Positions 34,041 to 44,059 of a DNA stretch of 49,129 nucleotides are shown piece by piece. The stretch comes from Succinatimonas hippei YIT 12066 (lineage in GTDB: Bacteria > Pseudomonadota > Gammaproteobacteria > Enterobacterales > Succinivibrionaceae). Both the position numbers and the translations under genes were made by a program. Position 1 is the first letter of the stretch. The number at the start of each line of letters is the position of its first letter. Below the pieces are notes generated by a model. That model made no database searches and was not told the DNA's origin. It saw only the letters and a program-made list of their open reading frames with translations. The DNA lies in assembly GCF_000188195.1 (NCBI RefSeq), contig NZ_GL830944.1, positions 1 to 49,129 on the forward strand. Direction: 5' to 3'.

Positions 34041-37000
34041 TCAGTAACTGATGCTTACTGCATTGTTTCCCGCAATTTCTCTGAGTGAATCCAGAAGATC
34101 GTCACTAGGATCGTAACGGTTGACGCTATTGGTAAAGCGCAGCAGAGTGTTTCCGAGCATTAAGTTAAAGGAACAACCTTTACATTCATCGCTTTCTGTT
34201 TGGCCTATTGGATAGCGCTGGGCAGTATTCATCATGCTGTTATTTTGTACGGCAATTACGTTATTAAGTAGCGCCGAGCTTAATTCATTAAAATTCTTGG
34301 AAAGTTGATCTTCACTTAAGCGCAAGGTTAAGTTTTTGGCGTTTTTACGCCTGATGCTTTCAAGAGTTTTGATTTCCCTAACTCTAAGGCGCGTGATATT
34401 GTCCTCTGTAAGCGACAGCATGCCGCTTACGATTAAAACCAAAGGTGACGGGATGGTTTTGGACGGATCGGTTTCCTGCATTGCTTTTTGTTTTTGCAGC
34501 TTGGCTCTTTCATATAAAATCGCCCCGTATTGCTCAGCCACGGATCCGTACAGTGAAAATTCAAGCTGAGAGGTTCCGTCATCCAAGATCAGAATATAGA
34601 ATTTGCTGCCGTCATTTTTAGATGTACGCTCGGTGCTTGAAATCACGATGCCGTAGAAGGTAACGGGGTTAGGTCGTTGGGCGGTGCCGGGACGCAGTGT
34701 GCTTATCGTGCTGCGATAGTTGCGTGTTAACTCATCAATATAAATATTTATAGGATGTCCTGAAAGATAAAGGCCTAATACGTTCTTTTCCAGATAAAGG
34801 CGATATTTTTCCGACCAAGGGCGGCATGCAACAAAAGTAGGCGCTGTAGTTTCACTTATTGCTGCAAAGAGATCAAGCTGGCCAGATGCAGCATCGGAAC
34901 TCTCCTGTACGGCATATTTCATGGCGGTTGGAATAGAAGCCATCATTTGCGCACGGGATGGCCCTAATTTATCAAGGGCACCGCTTGCAACCAAGGCTTC
35001 AAAGGTTCTGCGGTTTAAGTGCTTGGGACCGACGCGCTTAACAAAGTCAAAGAAGTCCTTAAACGGTTTTTGAGCCCTTTCTTTAATGATATCCTCTACA
35101 ACATCTTCACCGATGCCTTTGACTGCACCGATACCGTAAATAATTTCTCCGGCGTCATTTACCGTAAAGTTAAATAGGCCCTCGGTTACATCAGGCGGGT
35201 TAACTTTGATTTTTAAGCGATTGCACTCTGCAATATATGACACCAGTTTTTCGACTCTCTGACGGTCAGCAGTCATCATAGCGGCAAGGAATTCGGCCGG
35301 ATAGTGAGTTTTTAGCCATAATGTCCACCAAGCGACTAGTGCGTAAGCTGCTGAATGGGACTTGTTAAAACCGTATTCGGCAAACTTTTCCACCTGATCG
35401 AAAATCTTCATCGCGATATCGGTGTCTTTGCCTTTTTTGCCAGCGCCTTCTTTAAAAACGCTGCGCTGGCCGGCCATTTCGGCAGGATTCTTCTTACCCA
35501 TAGCACGGCGCAGAATATCAGCACCGCCTAATGAGTATCCGGCAAGAACCTGTGCAATTTGCATTACTTGCTCTTGATAAACGATAACTCCGTAAGTTGA
35601 GTCAAGGATTGGTTTTAGGTCAAGATCCTGAAAGTCAGGGGAAGGATAAGCAACTTCTTCCTTGCCATGTTTACGCTGCACGAAGTGATCGACCATGCCG
35701 CTTTTGATAGGTCCTGGGCGATATAGCGCTACAAGAGCGATTAAGTCGTCGAAACGGTCAGGCTGCATTTGTCCTATAAGTTTGCGCATACCGGCAGATT
35801 CAAGCTGGAAGACAGCTGTGGTTTCGCACTGCTGCAGTACCGCAAATGATTCAGGATCTTCATACGGTACGGCGTGTATATTTACGGGAGGCTCATGATG
35901 TTTTGCTTTGCGAGCATTAATCATAGTAAGAGCATCGTCAATAATGGTAAGCGTGGTAAGCCCCAAGAAGTCGAATTTTACAAGACCCGCATGCTCAACG
36001 TCTTTTTTGTCAAATTGAGTAATTGAGTTACCGTCAGAATCAAGCATTAAAGGCGAGAATTCTGCAGTTCGGGTAGGGGAAATAACTACGCCTGCTGCGT
36101 GTTTGCCGATATTACGGATAACGCCTTCAAGGCGCAGGGCAATATGGATAAGCTCAACGCGTTGCCTATCGTCATCCTGCAATGCTTTTTGGTAAAGATT
36201 TACAAAATCAGGGGCTAAAGGATCGCAGGGTTTGCCGTCTTTACCGATGCCCATCGCGGCTTTAAAGGTAAGTCCGGGCTGCGTCGGCAGCTGTTTTGCC
36301 ACAAAATCAACGGCGCCGTAGCCCATGCCCAAGGCGCGTCCGGCATCTTTAATGGCGGCTTTTGGTGCCATGGTACCGAAAGTGGCGATTTGGGATACTG
36401 CGTTATTGCCGTAGCGATTTTTTACGTGTTCAAGGGTTTTTTCACGGTTTCTCTGGCAGAAGTCGACGTCAAAGTCTGGCATGGAGATACGCTCTGGGTT
36501 TAGGAATCGCTCAAAGAGTAAGTCAAAGCGTAAAGGATCAAAATCGGTGATTTTAAGCGAGTAGGCAACAAGCGATCCGCCGCCAGAGCCGCGACCTGGC
36601 CCAACCGGTACGCCGTGCTCTTTAGACCATTGGATAAATTCCATAACGATGAGGAAGTATCCTGGGAAGTCCATATTGATGATAACGTCAAGCTCGGTAT
36701 TTAAGCGATCAACATAAGTCTGACGCTTTTCATTCCTTTCTTTTTCATCCGGATAAAGAAATTCAAGGCGCTCTTCAAGGCCTTCAGCCGCCTTTTTCCT
36801 TAAATATTCGGCCGGGGATAAATCACCTGTCGGGTAACGTGGCAGGCGGGGGTGGTCGAGCTCAATTTCAATGTTGCAGCGCTCGGCAATGTTTCTCGTG
36901 TTCTGTAAAGCTTCAGGAATATCGGCAAACAACGCTTCCATTTGCTCGGGTGTTTTTAAATACTGTTCTTTTGAGTATTTGCGTGCCATTTCTTTATTGC

Positions 37001-37712
37001 CGCGTTGACAGCCTGCCTGAATCGAGACGCGGACGTCATGGATCTGATAATCGGAAAATCCGTCTTTTCCGACGTTGTCTTCACCGAAAAGAAAAACGGT
37101 ATCGTTGGTGGCTACAGGAGCAATGTTGTACTCAACGCATAAATTTAAAGCAAAGTTTTCAAATTCGCTTTCTCCGATACGGTTAGTGCGAGTTATTTCA
37201 AAGCAGAAACGATCGTTAAAGTTTTCTAAATAGAATTTAAGTCTGGCTCTTATAGCTTTGGAATCTTTTCTTTGCGCCATGGCGGCGATATCACCGCGAA
37301 ATCCGTCAAGAATTATGATGCCTTCACTGTATTTTTTTAAGTCGGCAAGCGATGTTTTTGCGTTAAAAGCTCCGGCATCTGATCGCAGCCATGCGTCTGA
37401 CAAAATATCATAAAGGTTTTGCTGACCTACCCGATCCATGGCAAGGAGCGTTAATTTAAAGGATGTGGCCTTTTCTCCAGGTTTTACTTCTTCTTCGACT
37501 TCAATATCAGCTCCCATGATGGGCTTGATTCCGGCACTTTTGCAGGCGGTATAAAATTTGATGAAACCGCAGATGTTGGATATATCGGTGATGGCAAGAG
37601 CGGGGATTTTAAGCGCAGCGGCACGCTTTACTATAGCGCCGACGCTTTCAAGACCGTCCATAATCGAGTAGTCTGAATGCACATGAAGCGGAATATAAGT
37701 GATGTTAGGCAT
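34041..37712 (-). CDS. dnaE: DNA polymerase III subunit alpha
   Basis: Replicative polymerase catalytic subunit, 1223 aa (E. coli 1160). The PHP domain opens the protein (PLHVHSDYSIMDGL, ALAITDISN). The polymerase core shows PVGPGRGSGGGSLVAY, the catalytic aspartates in SMPDFDVDFC near residue 410, and KFDFLGLTTLTIID. The fingers and beta-binding regions follow (GYSLGGADILRRAMGKKNP, FNKSHSAAYALVAWWT), then helix-hairpin-helix (YGIGAVKGIGE) and the OB domain around residue 1000. AAGGA lies 4 nt before the ATG. Not in an operon; in E. coli it lies in the lpx-accA cluster, so the locus has moved. Confidence 0.97.
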   Translation of the reverse strand: MPNITYIPLHVHSDYSIMDGLESVGAIVKRAAALKIPALAITDISNICGFIKFYTACKSAGIKPIMGADIEVEEEVKPGEKATSFKLTLLAMDRVGQQNLYDILSDAWLRSDAGAFNAKTSLADLKKYSEGIIILDGFRGDIAAMAQRKDSKAIRARLKFYLENFNDRFCFEITRTNRIGESEFENFALNLCVEYNIAPVATNDTVFLFGEDNVGKDGFSDYQIHDVRVSIQAGCQRGNKEMARKYSKEQYLKTPEQMEALFADIPEALQNTRNIAERCNIEIELDHPRLPRYPTGDLSPAEYLRKKAAEGLEERLEFLYPDEKERNEKRQTYVDRLNTELDVIINMDFPGYFLIVMEFIQWSKEHGVPVGPGRGSGGGSLVAYSLKITDFDPLRFDLLFERFLNPERISMPDFDVDFCQRNREKTLEHVKNRYGNNAVSQIATFGTMAPKAAIKDAGRALGMGYGAVDFVAKQLPTQPGLTFKAAMGIGKDGKPCDPLAPDFVNLYQKALQDDDRQRVELIHIALRLEGVIRNIGKHAAGVVISPTRTAEFSPLMLDSDGNSITQFDKKDVEHAGLVKFDFLGLTTLTIIDDALTMINARKAKHHEPPVNIHAVPYEDPESFAVLQQCETTAVFQLESAGMRKLIGQMQPDRFDDLIALVALYRPGPIKSGMVDHFVQRKHGKEEVAYPSPDFQDLDLKPILDSTYGVIVYQEQVMQIAQVLAGYSLGGADILRRAMGKKNPAEMAGQRSVFKEGAGKKGKDTDIAMKIFDQVEKFAEYGFNKSHSAAYALVAWWTLWLKTHYPAEFLAAMMTADRQRVEKLVSYIAECNRLKIKVNPPDVTEGLFNFTVNDAGEIIYGIGAVKGIGEDVVEDIIKERAQKPFKDFFDFVKRVGPKHLNRRTFEALVASGALDKLGPSRAQMMASIPTAMKYAVQESSDAASGQLDLFAAISETTAPTFVACRPWSEKYRLYLEKNVLGLYLSGHPINIYIDELTRNYRSTISTLRPGTAQRPNPVTFYGIVISSTERTSKNDGSKFYILILDDGTSQLEFSLYGSVAEQYGAILYERAKLQKQKAMQETDPSKTIPSPLVLIVSGMLSLTEDNITRLRVREIKTLESIRRKNAKNLTLRLSEDQLSKNFNELSSALLNNVIAVQNNSMMNTAQRYPIGQTESDECKGCSFNLMLGNTLLRFTNSVNRYDPSDDLLDSLREIAGNNAVSISY

Positions 37713-37787
37713 ACTATCCTTTTTATTTATATGTTTTTTATCGTTTTATTAAGAAAGAAGCGTGATATTTAGGCCTTTAAAATATAG

Positions 37788-39164
37788 TCATATTACAACA
37801 TTATTTTTCTTTTTGATGTAAATTAATCCGGCAAAACAGAAAGCGCAGCCGATGATAGCAATTAATGCTGAAATCATGAAAGAAAACGAAATTGCATTGC
37901 TTAGTTCATGAGTATAGAGTTTAGTTCCATGAGGAGTGTCAATATAGCTGTTTAGTATTGTGGTAAGAATTGCCATGCAGCAGGCCATCCCTACGGTTCT
38001 TGTAATAGCCTGCAGCGCGGAAGCTAAAGCAAGCTGCTCTCGCTTTACCGAGCTCATGACTATGGTTGTGTTAGGGGCAGAGAATAAGCCGAAACCAATA
38101 CCAGCGATAATTTGGCAAATTATCATATGGTAAAGAGAGCTTTCAGGATGAAGGAAGTGCAGGAGCACTAGTGCCGAGAAAATGAGTATCATTCCGATAC
38201 TTCCTGAGGTATGCGCGTTCATATATTTGGCGATTTTGCCGGCACAAGATGACAGAACCATCATTATGGCAGGCTGAATCACCAGGAACACTCCGGTATG
38301 CGATGCGGAAAAACCAAGGATAAATTGCATATGAAGAGCAAGCAGCAGGCTGATGCTGAAATTTGACATATAGTTAAAGGCAGAAGCTCCTAATGCTAAT
38401 GTTAAAGTCTTATTTCCTATCACAAGACCAATCGGGAATACCGGATGTCTTGATCTGCTTTCAAAGACGAGATAAGCACTTAAAAAAGCAATTCCGCAAA
38501 TGACAAGAATTAAGGCGGGGATATGATAAGACGCAATGGAAAAAGACAGTAAAATTAAAGCTATGCCTAAAAAACACAAGCTCATTTTAGGTAAATTGAA
38601 ATGACGGGAGTTAGGCAGATCTTTTAAAACCTTTCTAACCAGTATGCCTGCGGTAAATAAGCCTATAACCGTGACGAAGAAAATTGATCGCCAGCCTAAA
38701 GAATCTGCAATCACTCCTGCAATGAGCGGAGATAATGAAAGCCCGGCGTAAACGGCTCCGACTGCAAAACCAATAGCAGTTGCGCGTTTTTCTTTGTCGA
38801 TTTTGTCAACAAGCAGCGCCATTGAGCTGCAAAATACCATCGAAAGACAAATTCCTTGCATGACTCGAGCAAATAACAGAATGCTGAAAGTCGGGCTTAA
38901 AGGGACAGCAAGAGTTGCAGCTGAAGCTAAAAGACAGCCTGAAAAATAAAGATTTCGATAACCGAAAAAATTGGCAAGAGCGGTTGCCGGCAGTAAAAAA
39001 GATGCCGTCGCAATCATGTAAACGTTCATTACCCATGTGATGTTTTCAGGAGATGTTGCATATTCAGAGGAGAGCGCGGGAACGGCGATATTAAGCGAGT
39101 TTCCCATAAAGGGACAAAAAAATTGGATTAAGCATACGCTTAAGATTAGAAGTCTTTGCTGCAT
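37788..39164 (-). CDS. MFS drug-efflux-type transporter (DHA2-like)
   Basis: A 458-residue MFS protein with around 14 hydrophobic helices, typical of the DHA2 drug:proton antiporters (EmrB/QacA group). Signatures: LNIAVPALSSEY in helix 1, ITWVMNVYMIATA, ARVMQGICLSM, and GFAVGAVYAGLSLSPLIAGVIAD in helix 5 (antiporter motif C region). Immediately downstream of the aldolase gene but separated by a terminator, so probably its own transcript. Substrate unknown. Confidence 0.8.
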   Translation of the reverse strand: MQQRLLILSVCLIQFFCPFMGNSLNIAVPALSSEYATSPENITWVMNVYMIATASFLLPATALANFFGYRNLYFSGCLLASAATLAVPLSPTFSILLFARVMQGICLSMVFCSSMALLVDKIDKEKRATAIGFAVGAVYAGLSLSPLIAGVIADSLGWRSIFFVTVIGLFTAGILVRKVLKDLPNSRHFNLPKMSLCFLGIALILLSFSIASYHIPALILVICGIAFLSAYLVFESRSRHPVFPIGLVIGNKTLTLALGASAFNYMSNFSISLLLALHMQFILGFSASHTGVFLVIQPAIMMVLSSCAGKIAKYMNAHTSGSIGMILIFSALVLLHFLHPESSLYHMIICQIIAGIGFGLFSAPNTTIVMSSVKREQLALASALQAITRTVGMACCMAILTTILNSYIDTPHGTKLYTHELSNAISFSFMISALIAIIGCAFCFAGLIYIKKKNNVVI

Positions 39165-39241
39165 TTATTTCTCCGAATTTCGTCGGGGGACAATTATGCC
39201 TTTCTTTTATGTATTGTGCATATTATTTAAAGGCAATTTTT

Positions 39242-39279
39242 GAAAAAAAAGAAACTCCCCGATGAAAGGAAGTTTCTTT
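39242..39279 (-). terminator. Terminator after the aldolase gene
   Basis: On the minus strand AAAGAAACT pairs with AGTTTCTTT (a further GG/CC pair can extend it across a mismatch), loop about 11 nt, followed by a run of Us. It lies 31 nt after the aldolase stop and isolates that gene from the MFS gene. Confidence 0.78.
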
Positions 39280-39309
39280 AATTCCGGAGTTAATGTTTAA
39301 AAGCAGAAT

Positions 39310-40221
39310 TTATTTGATAAGTCCGATGTTTAAGAGTTTTTCTTTTAAAAGTTCCTTCTTTTCCTCCGGCAAAGGTAAAGACGGCGGCAGCACTACGGTG
39401 CTGATGTCTTTTAAAGCACAGAGTTTGGTTGCCTCCTTGACGACATTGACAAAAGGATTGTCCAGTGCGTACAGATCGGGCATTTTCATCAATGTGGCGA
39501 AAGTTTTACAGGCATTTGCAATATCGCCTTCTTTAAAATATTTATAAGTAGCAACTGAGTAATAAGGGGCAAAGTTGCCGCTTGCCGAAATCATGCCGGC
39601 ACCGCCTGCCATAAGATTGGTAAGGAAGTGATTGTCAAAACCGTTGAAGACGGCAAAGTCGGGTTTAACTGCACAGACAGTATTAATCATGGATGTGATA
39701 TGTCCGATGCTGTCGATGGTTTCTTTAATGCCGACGACGTTTTGGTTATTAACTACGACTTCTTTAACGAATTCAGGATCAAGATCTTGCCCGGTAAGTC
39801 CCGGGAAGTTGTATAAGATAAGCGGCAGAGGGGCGATATTTTTTGCTATTTGTGAAAAATAGTTTAAAAGCTTTTCGCGACTTACTTTCCAATAATAAGG
39901 GTTAATTGCAACTACTCCGTCGGCACCGTATTCTTTGGCATGAACTGCAAGGTCGACAGCTTCACGCATGTTGGTTGATCCGACACCGATAAGTACTTTT
40001 ACGCGTTTGTTGACGTACGGCACGACAAATTCGGCAACTTCCTTTCTTTCCGCGGCGGACATTTGTGAAAACTCCCCGCCCGTGCCCAAAAAGAATATGC
40101 CGTTTACTCCGTTCTCAATTAAAAAGTCGATTTGCTTTTTATAGCTTTCTTTATCGATTTTAAAATCAGGAGTAAAGAAAGAAGAAATCGGTGGAATGAT
40201 GCCTTCAAAAGCGCGTTCCAT
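39310..40221 (-). CDS. 2-keto-3-deoxy-sugar-acid aldolase (YagE/YjhH-like, DHDPS family)
   Basis: Class I lyase of the DapA/NanA fold, 303 aa. FEGIIPPISSFFTPDFKIDK, NGIFFLGTGGEFSQ, GADGVVAINPYYWKVS, LYNFPGLTGQDLDP, GIKETIDSIGHITSM and LDNPFVNVVKEA follow E. coli YagE/YjhH closely. The Schiff-base lysine is in GIKETID. Such enzymes cleave 2-keto-3-deoxygluconate or 2-keto-3-deoxypentonate to pyruvate plus an aldehyde. I chose the ATG at 40221: GGGGAG lies 5 nt before it and the protein begins MERAFEGIIPP, as in relatives. It is preceded by a large palindrome and an IclR-type gene on the same strand. Confidence 0.88.
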   Translation of the reverse strand: MERAFEGIIPPISSFFTPDFKIDKESYKKQIDFLIENGVNGIFFLGTGGEFSQMSAAERKEVAEFVVPYVNKRVKVLIGVGSTNMREAVDLAVHAKEYGADGVVAINPYYWKVSREKLLNYFSQIAKNIAPLPLILYNFPGLTGQDLDPEFVKEVVVNNQNVVGIKETIDSIGHITSMINTVCAVKPDFAVFNGFDNHFLTNLMAGGAGMISASGNFAPYYSVATYKYFKEGDIANACKTFATLMKMPDLYALDNPFVNVVKEATKLCALKDISTVVLPPSLPLPEEKKELLKEKLLNIGLIK

Positions 40222-40245
40222 AGTAACTCCCCTTATGTAAGATTT

Positions 40246-40285
40246 TATTTCAATATATGGAACAATAATTCTATATATTGAAATA
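40246..40285. promoter_or_regulatory. Palindromic operator upstream of the aldolase gene
   Basis: Perfect 13-nt arms TATTTCAATATAT (40246-40258) and ATATATTGAAATA (40273-40285) flank a 14-nt centre that itself contains GGAA-N6-TTCT, reminiscent of the TGGAA-N5-TTCCA pattern bound by IclR proteins. It lies 25 nt before the aldolase ATG, between it and the IclR-family gene, which makes that protein the likely ligand. Confidence 0.65.
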
Positions 40286-40356
40286 GTCAAATAAAAGATA
40301 AAAAAAGTTACGTGACGATCACGCTTTAAATCAGAATTTGATTTGTGTGTTGGGTT

Positions 40357-41121
40357 TTAGTCTGATGCTTTAAGACTAATAGCTGCGGCTGCTTCTTTAA
40401 GACGTTCGACAAATTTTTCCATAGGCATTTTGTCATACTGCGCTAATACGCCTGACATGCTGATTGCTGCAAGCAATTCACCTTTGCGATTTAATATCGG
40501 GGCAGCAAGACAAAATATCCCTTTGGCATCTTCTTCATCGTCTATGGCATAACCGCGGTCTTTTATTTCTTTTATCTGTTCAAACAAAAGCTTATCGTCG
40601 GTTATGGTATTCGGAGTAAATTTAGGTAAAGGCTGCTGCAGGGCAAGCAGTTCCCGGGTTTTTTGCTCGGGAGAAAAAGATAAGAATATTTTTCCTAAAG
40701 CAGAACTGTTAAATGAGAGTCTTTTTCCGATCCAACTGTTGATGATTACGGGATAAGAACTTTCTATTTTAAGTAAGTAGACAGGATTGGTTCCTTCAAG
40801 GATACCAAGATGACATGTCAGATCCGTATCATCTCTAAGCTTCTTTAGAACCGGCAGGGCAAATTCCTTTATATCAAAATGGGCAAAGGCATAACTGCCG
40901 ATTTCATAAAGCCTAAGGCCAAGATCGAATTTATCATGATCCTGCCGCAGCAACTTATGCGCAAGCATGCTGTTTAAAAGTGTCGAGGTCGAGCTTTTGG
41001 GTAAAGCCAGACTTTGGTAGATGGTACTGAACGTCTGCGGACCGTTATGGGCGATAAAATCTATGATAAGCATGATTTTATCAAGAGCTGGAGTGGCAGT
41101 TTTAACCGTCGTAGTACTCAT
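40357..41121 (-). CDS. IclR-family transcriptional regulator
   Basis: A 254-residue regulator: N-terminal winged helix (ALDKIMLIIDFIAHNG, then LALPKSSTSTLLNSML as recognition region) and the C-terminal IclR effector domain (YLLKIESSYPVIINSWIGKR, FNSSALGKIFLSF, DRGYAIDDEEDAKGIFCLAAPI, LAAISMSG). The ATG at 41121 has AGG 9 nt upstream; a TTG at 41130 is the alternative. Located just upstream of the aldolase gene on the same strand, it most likely controls that gene in response to a sugar-acid intermediate (inference). Confidence 0.9.
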   Translation of the reverse strand: MSTTTVKTATPALDKIMLIIDFIAHNGPQTFSTIYQSLALPKSSTSTLLNSMLAHKLLRQDHDKFDLGLRLYEIGSYAFAHFDIKEFALPVLKKLRDDTDLTCHLGILEGTNPVYLLKIESSYPVIINSWIGKRLSFNSSALGKIFLSFSPEQKTRELLALQQPLPKFTPNTITDDKLLFEQIKEIKDRGYAIDDEEDAKGIFCLAAPILNRKGELLAAISMSGVLAQYDKMPMEKFVERLKEAAAAISLKASD

Positions 41122-41227
41122 ATATTTCAACCTGATTTAAGACACTTATAGAATATATCTTACTCACTTGACCTAAGAGAATCAAAGGAGTGAATTGATT
41201 CTGTTAAGCGCCTTTTGGTATTTGACT

Positions 41228-42157
41228 TTAATTTTCACCTACCTTTCTGCTGGTTAAATCAGGGGCGAAAGTCGGAGACAATTTCAGAGCAAGCTCTTTT
41301 ACCGCACTTATAGTGCGATTATGTTCTTTTTCTTTTAAATAACATAGTGCCACGTTAAATCCGGTGTCGGGTAAAGTTTTTAAAATGTTAACGTCATTTT
41401 TAAACGGTGACAGGTCAAGTACGAGTTTAGGAACAATAGAAACCCCGAAGCCTAAAGCAGTCATGCTTACAATTGATTCATGTCCTGCAATTTCCGCATA
41501 AGTAATGGGTTTAATTTTTTGTTTTTTAAAGAACCTGTCGACCTCGGTTTTAAGCTGTCCTTTTTCAGGCATAATAAAAGGTACTTTACTTAAATTCGGG
41601 TTTTCGTTATTAAGATCAAGCGGTCGGTAGGCCGGAGTTTTAGGGGTGATTAACACCAGAGGAAAAGATACTAGATGTACGTAATTTACGTTATCCGGGA
41701 TGTTGTCGGGAAGAGCGGAAATCACGAAATCGGTATCAGGATCTTGTAAATGATCCAAAGCTTCGGCAGCATCGCCGGTTTCAAGACGCAGCTCAAGTTT
41801 AGGATAAGAAAGCCTGAGTTCGCTTAAAAGACGCGGAATAAAAATATAGCTTGCAGTAACTGAGCAATAAATTTTGATGCTTCCGCCTATTGTTGAGCTT
41901 TCCTGTTTCAATTCTGCCTCTAGGGCTTTGAAGTCGGCAATAGCCTTTCTTGCATAGTCTGCAAAACGCTTGCCGGCTTTAGTAATGGAGATCCCTTTTT
42001 GGTCCCTGACGCATAAGGTGGTTCCTAAGTCTTCTTCAAGCTTTGATACAGTGCGGCTTAGTGTCGAAGGGCTTACTGAAGATAAGGCTGCGGCACGCGT
42101 AACGTTTTCCGTTTCGCACAAGCGCAGGAAAAAAGCTGCATCTTTTAAATCAATCAT
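41228..42157 (-). CDS. ilvY: LysR-type activator IlvY
   Basis: A 309-residue LysR-family protein with N-terminal helix-turn-helix ([20 protein letters not shown]) and effector domain. [59 protein letters not shown] and [19 protein letters not shown] parallel E. coli IlvY. It is transcribed away from ilvC, the conserved arrangement in which IlvY activates ilvC in response to acetolactate or acetohydroxybutyrate and represses itself. No Shine-Dalgarno is obvious before the ATG. Confidence 0.92.
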   Translation of the reverse strand: MIDLKDAAFFLRLCETENVTRAAALSSVSPSTLSRTVSKLEEDLGTTLCVRDQKGISITKAGKRFADYARKAIADFKALEAELKQESSTIGGSIKIYCSVTASYIFIPRLLSELRLSYPKLELRLETGDAAEALDHLQDPDTDFVISALPDNIPDNVNYVHLVSFPLVLITPKTPAYRPLDLNNENPNLSKVPFIMPEKGQLKTEVDRFFKKQKIKPITYAEIAGHESIVSMTALGFGVSIVPKLVLDLSPFKNDVNILKTLPDTGFNVALCYLKEKEHNRTISAVKELALKLSPTFAPDLTSRKVGEN

Positions 42158-42184
42158 GGTTTTTTATACAAAAAATTAGAAGTG

Positions 42185-42245
42185 TGTTGCATATTTTGCA
42201 ATATACAACATTTTGTGTGTCATTTTCTAAAATATCTGTTATTAT
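42185..42245 (+). promoter_or_regulatory. IlvY operator and ilvC promoter region
   Basis: TTGCATATTTTGCAA (42187-42201) is a near-perfect inverted repeat and the larger TGTTG...CAACA pair (42185-42189/42206-42210) encloses it, fitting LysR-type T-N11-A sites. Downstream, an extended -10, TGTTATTAT (42237-42245), with a poor -35 (GTGTCA, 17-nt spacer) suggests an activator-dependent ilvC promoter. ilvY starts 28 nt to the left, so the operator also covers its promoter. Confidence 0.65.
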
Positions 42246-42313
42246 GTTTTCACGCTGTGATAACGGCCAAAAAGAATTCCTTTAAAAGATATAGAAATCG
42301 TGGAAGATTGAAA

Positions 42314-43795
42314 ATGGCAAATTACTTTAATACTTTAAATTTAAGACAGAAACTTGCACAGCTCGGCTGCTGCGAATTAATGGACAGAAGCGAATTTGCA
42401 GACGGCTGCAATTTCCTTAAAGGCAAAAAGTGCGTAATTATCGGCTGCGGTGCTCAGGGCTTAAACCAGGGACTCAATATGCGTGATTCAGGCCTTGATG
42501 TAAGCTATGCACTCCGTCCTGCAGCAATCGCTGAAAAGCGTGCTTCTTTTAAGCGCGCTACCGAAAACGGTTTTAAGGTCGGAACTTATGAAGAATTAAT
42601 TCCGACTGCCGATTTGGTTATCAACTTGACCCCCGATAAACAGCACTCTAATGTTGTTGAGTCTGTTATGCCGCTTATGAAGCCGGGTGCAGCTTTAGGT
42701 TATTCCCATGGCTTTAATATCGTTGAAGTAGGACAGCAGATCCGTAAAGACATTACCGTTGTCATGATGGCACCTAAAGCTCCCGGTACTGAAGTACGTG
42801 AAGAGTATCGCCGCGGTTTCGGCGTCCCGACCTTGATTGCTGTTCATCCTGAAAACGATCCTAACGGCGAAGGTTGGGCAATTGCCAAAGCTTGGGCCAG
42901 CGCAACAGGCGGTGATCGCGCAGGTGTTTTGCGTTCATCTTTCGTTGCTGAAGTTAAGTCTGATCTTATGGGTGAGCAGACCATTTTGTGCGGTGTTTTG
43001 CAGGCTGCATCAATTCTCTGCTTTGACCGTATGGTTGAGCTCGGTATGGACAAAGCTTATGCCTGCAAACTGATTCAGTACGGTTGGGAAACCGTTTGTG
43101 AGGCTTTAAAGCAAGGCGGCATCACCAATATGATGGATCGTTTGTCAAATCCTGCAAAGATCCGTGCTTGTGAGCTTGCTGATGAACTTAAGTGCATCTT
43201 AAAAGATTTGTACTTAAAGCACATGGATGATATTGAGAGCGGAGAGTTCTCTCGCGTCTTGATGGAAGACTGGGCTAACGGTGACGTCAAACTTTTGACC
43301 TGGCGTGAGAATTTTGCAAAGTGCGGCTTTGAAAATGCTCCGCAGTGTGACACCAAGATCACCGAGCAGGAATACTTTGATAAGTGCATTTTATTGGTTG
43401 CTTTCGTCAAGGCAGGTATTGAGTTGTCCTTTGAAACCATGACTCATTCAGGCATTTACCCTGAGTCTGCTTACTACGAGTCATTACATGAGCTTCCTTT
43501 GATTGCCAACTTGATTGCTCGCCGTCGTCTTTATGAGATGAATGTGGTTATTTCCGATACCGCCGAGTATGGTGATTACCTCTTTGCCAATGCTGCAATT
43601 CCTCTTTTAAAGGACTTTATGTCCAAGATTAATCTGGATGTTATGGGCAAAGGTCTTGAGGGGGATAATGCCGTCGATAACATTGAGCTTATACGTATCA
43701 ATGACAAGATCAGAAATCATCCGATTGAAATCGTTGGACGCAAGCTTCGTGCCTACATGTCAGACATGAAGGAAATTGCCGTAGGCAATAACTAA
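42314..43795 (+). CDS. ilvC: Ketol-acid reductoisomerase (class II)
   Basis: NADP-dependent second enzyme of branched-chain amino acid synthesis. The 493-residue length and N-terminus [19 protein letters not shown] are those of the long class II form of enterobacteria. The nucleotide loop [56 protein letters not shown] and the duplicated C-terminal knotted domain ([26 protein letters not shown]) are all present. ATG at 42314 is preceded by GGAAG at 7 nt; upstream in-frame codons are noncoding leader. Single gene with its own terminator. Confidence 0.98.
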   Translation: MANYFNTLNLRQKLAQLGCCELMDRSEFADGCNFLKGKKCVIIGCGAQGLNQGLNMRDSGLDVSYALRPAAIAEKRASFKRATENGFKVGTYEELIPTADLVINLTPDKQHSNVVESVMPLMKPGAALGYSHGFNIVEVGQQIRKDITVVMMAPKAPGTEVREEYRRGFGVPTLIAVHPENDPNGEGWAIAKAWASATGGDRAGVLRSSFVAEVKSDLMGEQTILCGVLQAASILCFDRMVELGMDKAYACKLIQYGWETVCEALKQGGITNMMDRLSNPAKIRACELADELKCILKDLYLKHMDDIESGEFSRVLMEDWANGDVKLLTWRENFAKCGFENAPQCDTKITEQEYFDKCILLVAFVKAGIELSFETMTHSGIYPESAYYESLHELPLIANLIARRRLYEMNVVISDTAEYGDYLFANAAIPLLKDFMSKINLDVMGKGLEGDNAVDNIELIRINDKIRNHPIEIVGRKLRAYMSDMKEIAVGNN

Positions 43796-43820
43796 TATTT
43801 TGTAAAGAAATAAATAAAGA

Positions 43821-43849
43821 AAAACCTCTCACTTCAATGAGAGGTTTTT
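43821..43849 (+). terminator. Rho-independent terminator of ilvC
   Basis: AAAACCTCTCA pairs perfectly with TGAGAGGTTTT around CTTCAA, then U residues. It lies 25 nt after ilvC. The A-run on its other side would let it work toward the convergent rep operon as well. Confidence 0.9.
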
Positions 43850-44059
43850 AGATCTTAATTAGGATATGCCTTCTGAAAAAATTATTTTTCTGTATAGTTT
43901 TCAAATTTATCTTTAAATACGGATAAAAACATATAAGTTTTCCGTTTTGGTTAATTTGCCTAATAAATTTACCTAACCTCGTAAACCATCTAGAATTTCC
44001 AATATTTATTATTTGAATCAAAATTTTTAACGTATACGTAATGTTTACGGGTAGTTTCG
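43850..44059. other. AT-rich convergent gap between ilvC and rep, no gene seen
   Basis: About 210 nt without a plausible reading frame. It includes a 10-bp palindrome ACGTATACGT at 44030-44039, and GTTTAC (44043-44048) can pair with GTAAAC (44065-44070) across the rep stop. No clear terminator for rep is visible. Confidence 0.5.

Noticed and set aside
42182-42313. N-terminal extension of IlvC to position 42182
   Set aside because: The extra 44 codons cross the IlvY operator and promoter region, and the start at 42314 matches the conserved [12 protein letters not shown]-terminus with a good ribosome site.
43850-44059. Small gene between ilvC and rep
   Set aside because: All frames are broken by frequent stops and no ribosome site precedes any ATG.
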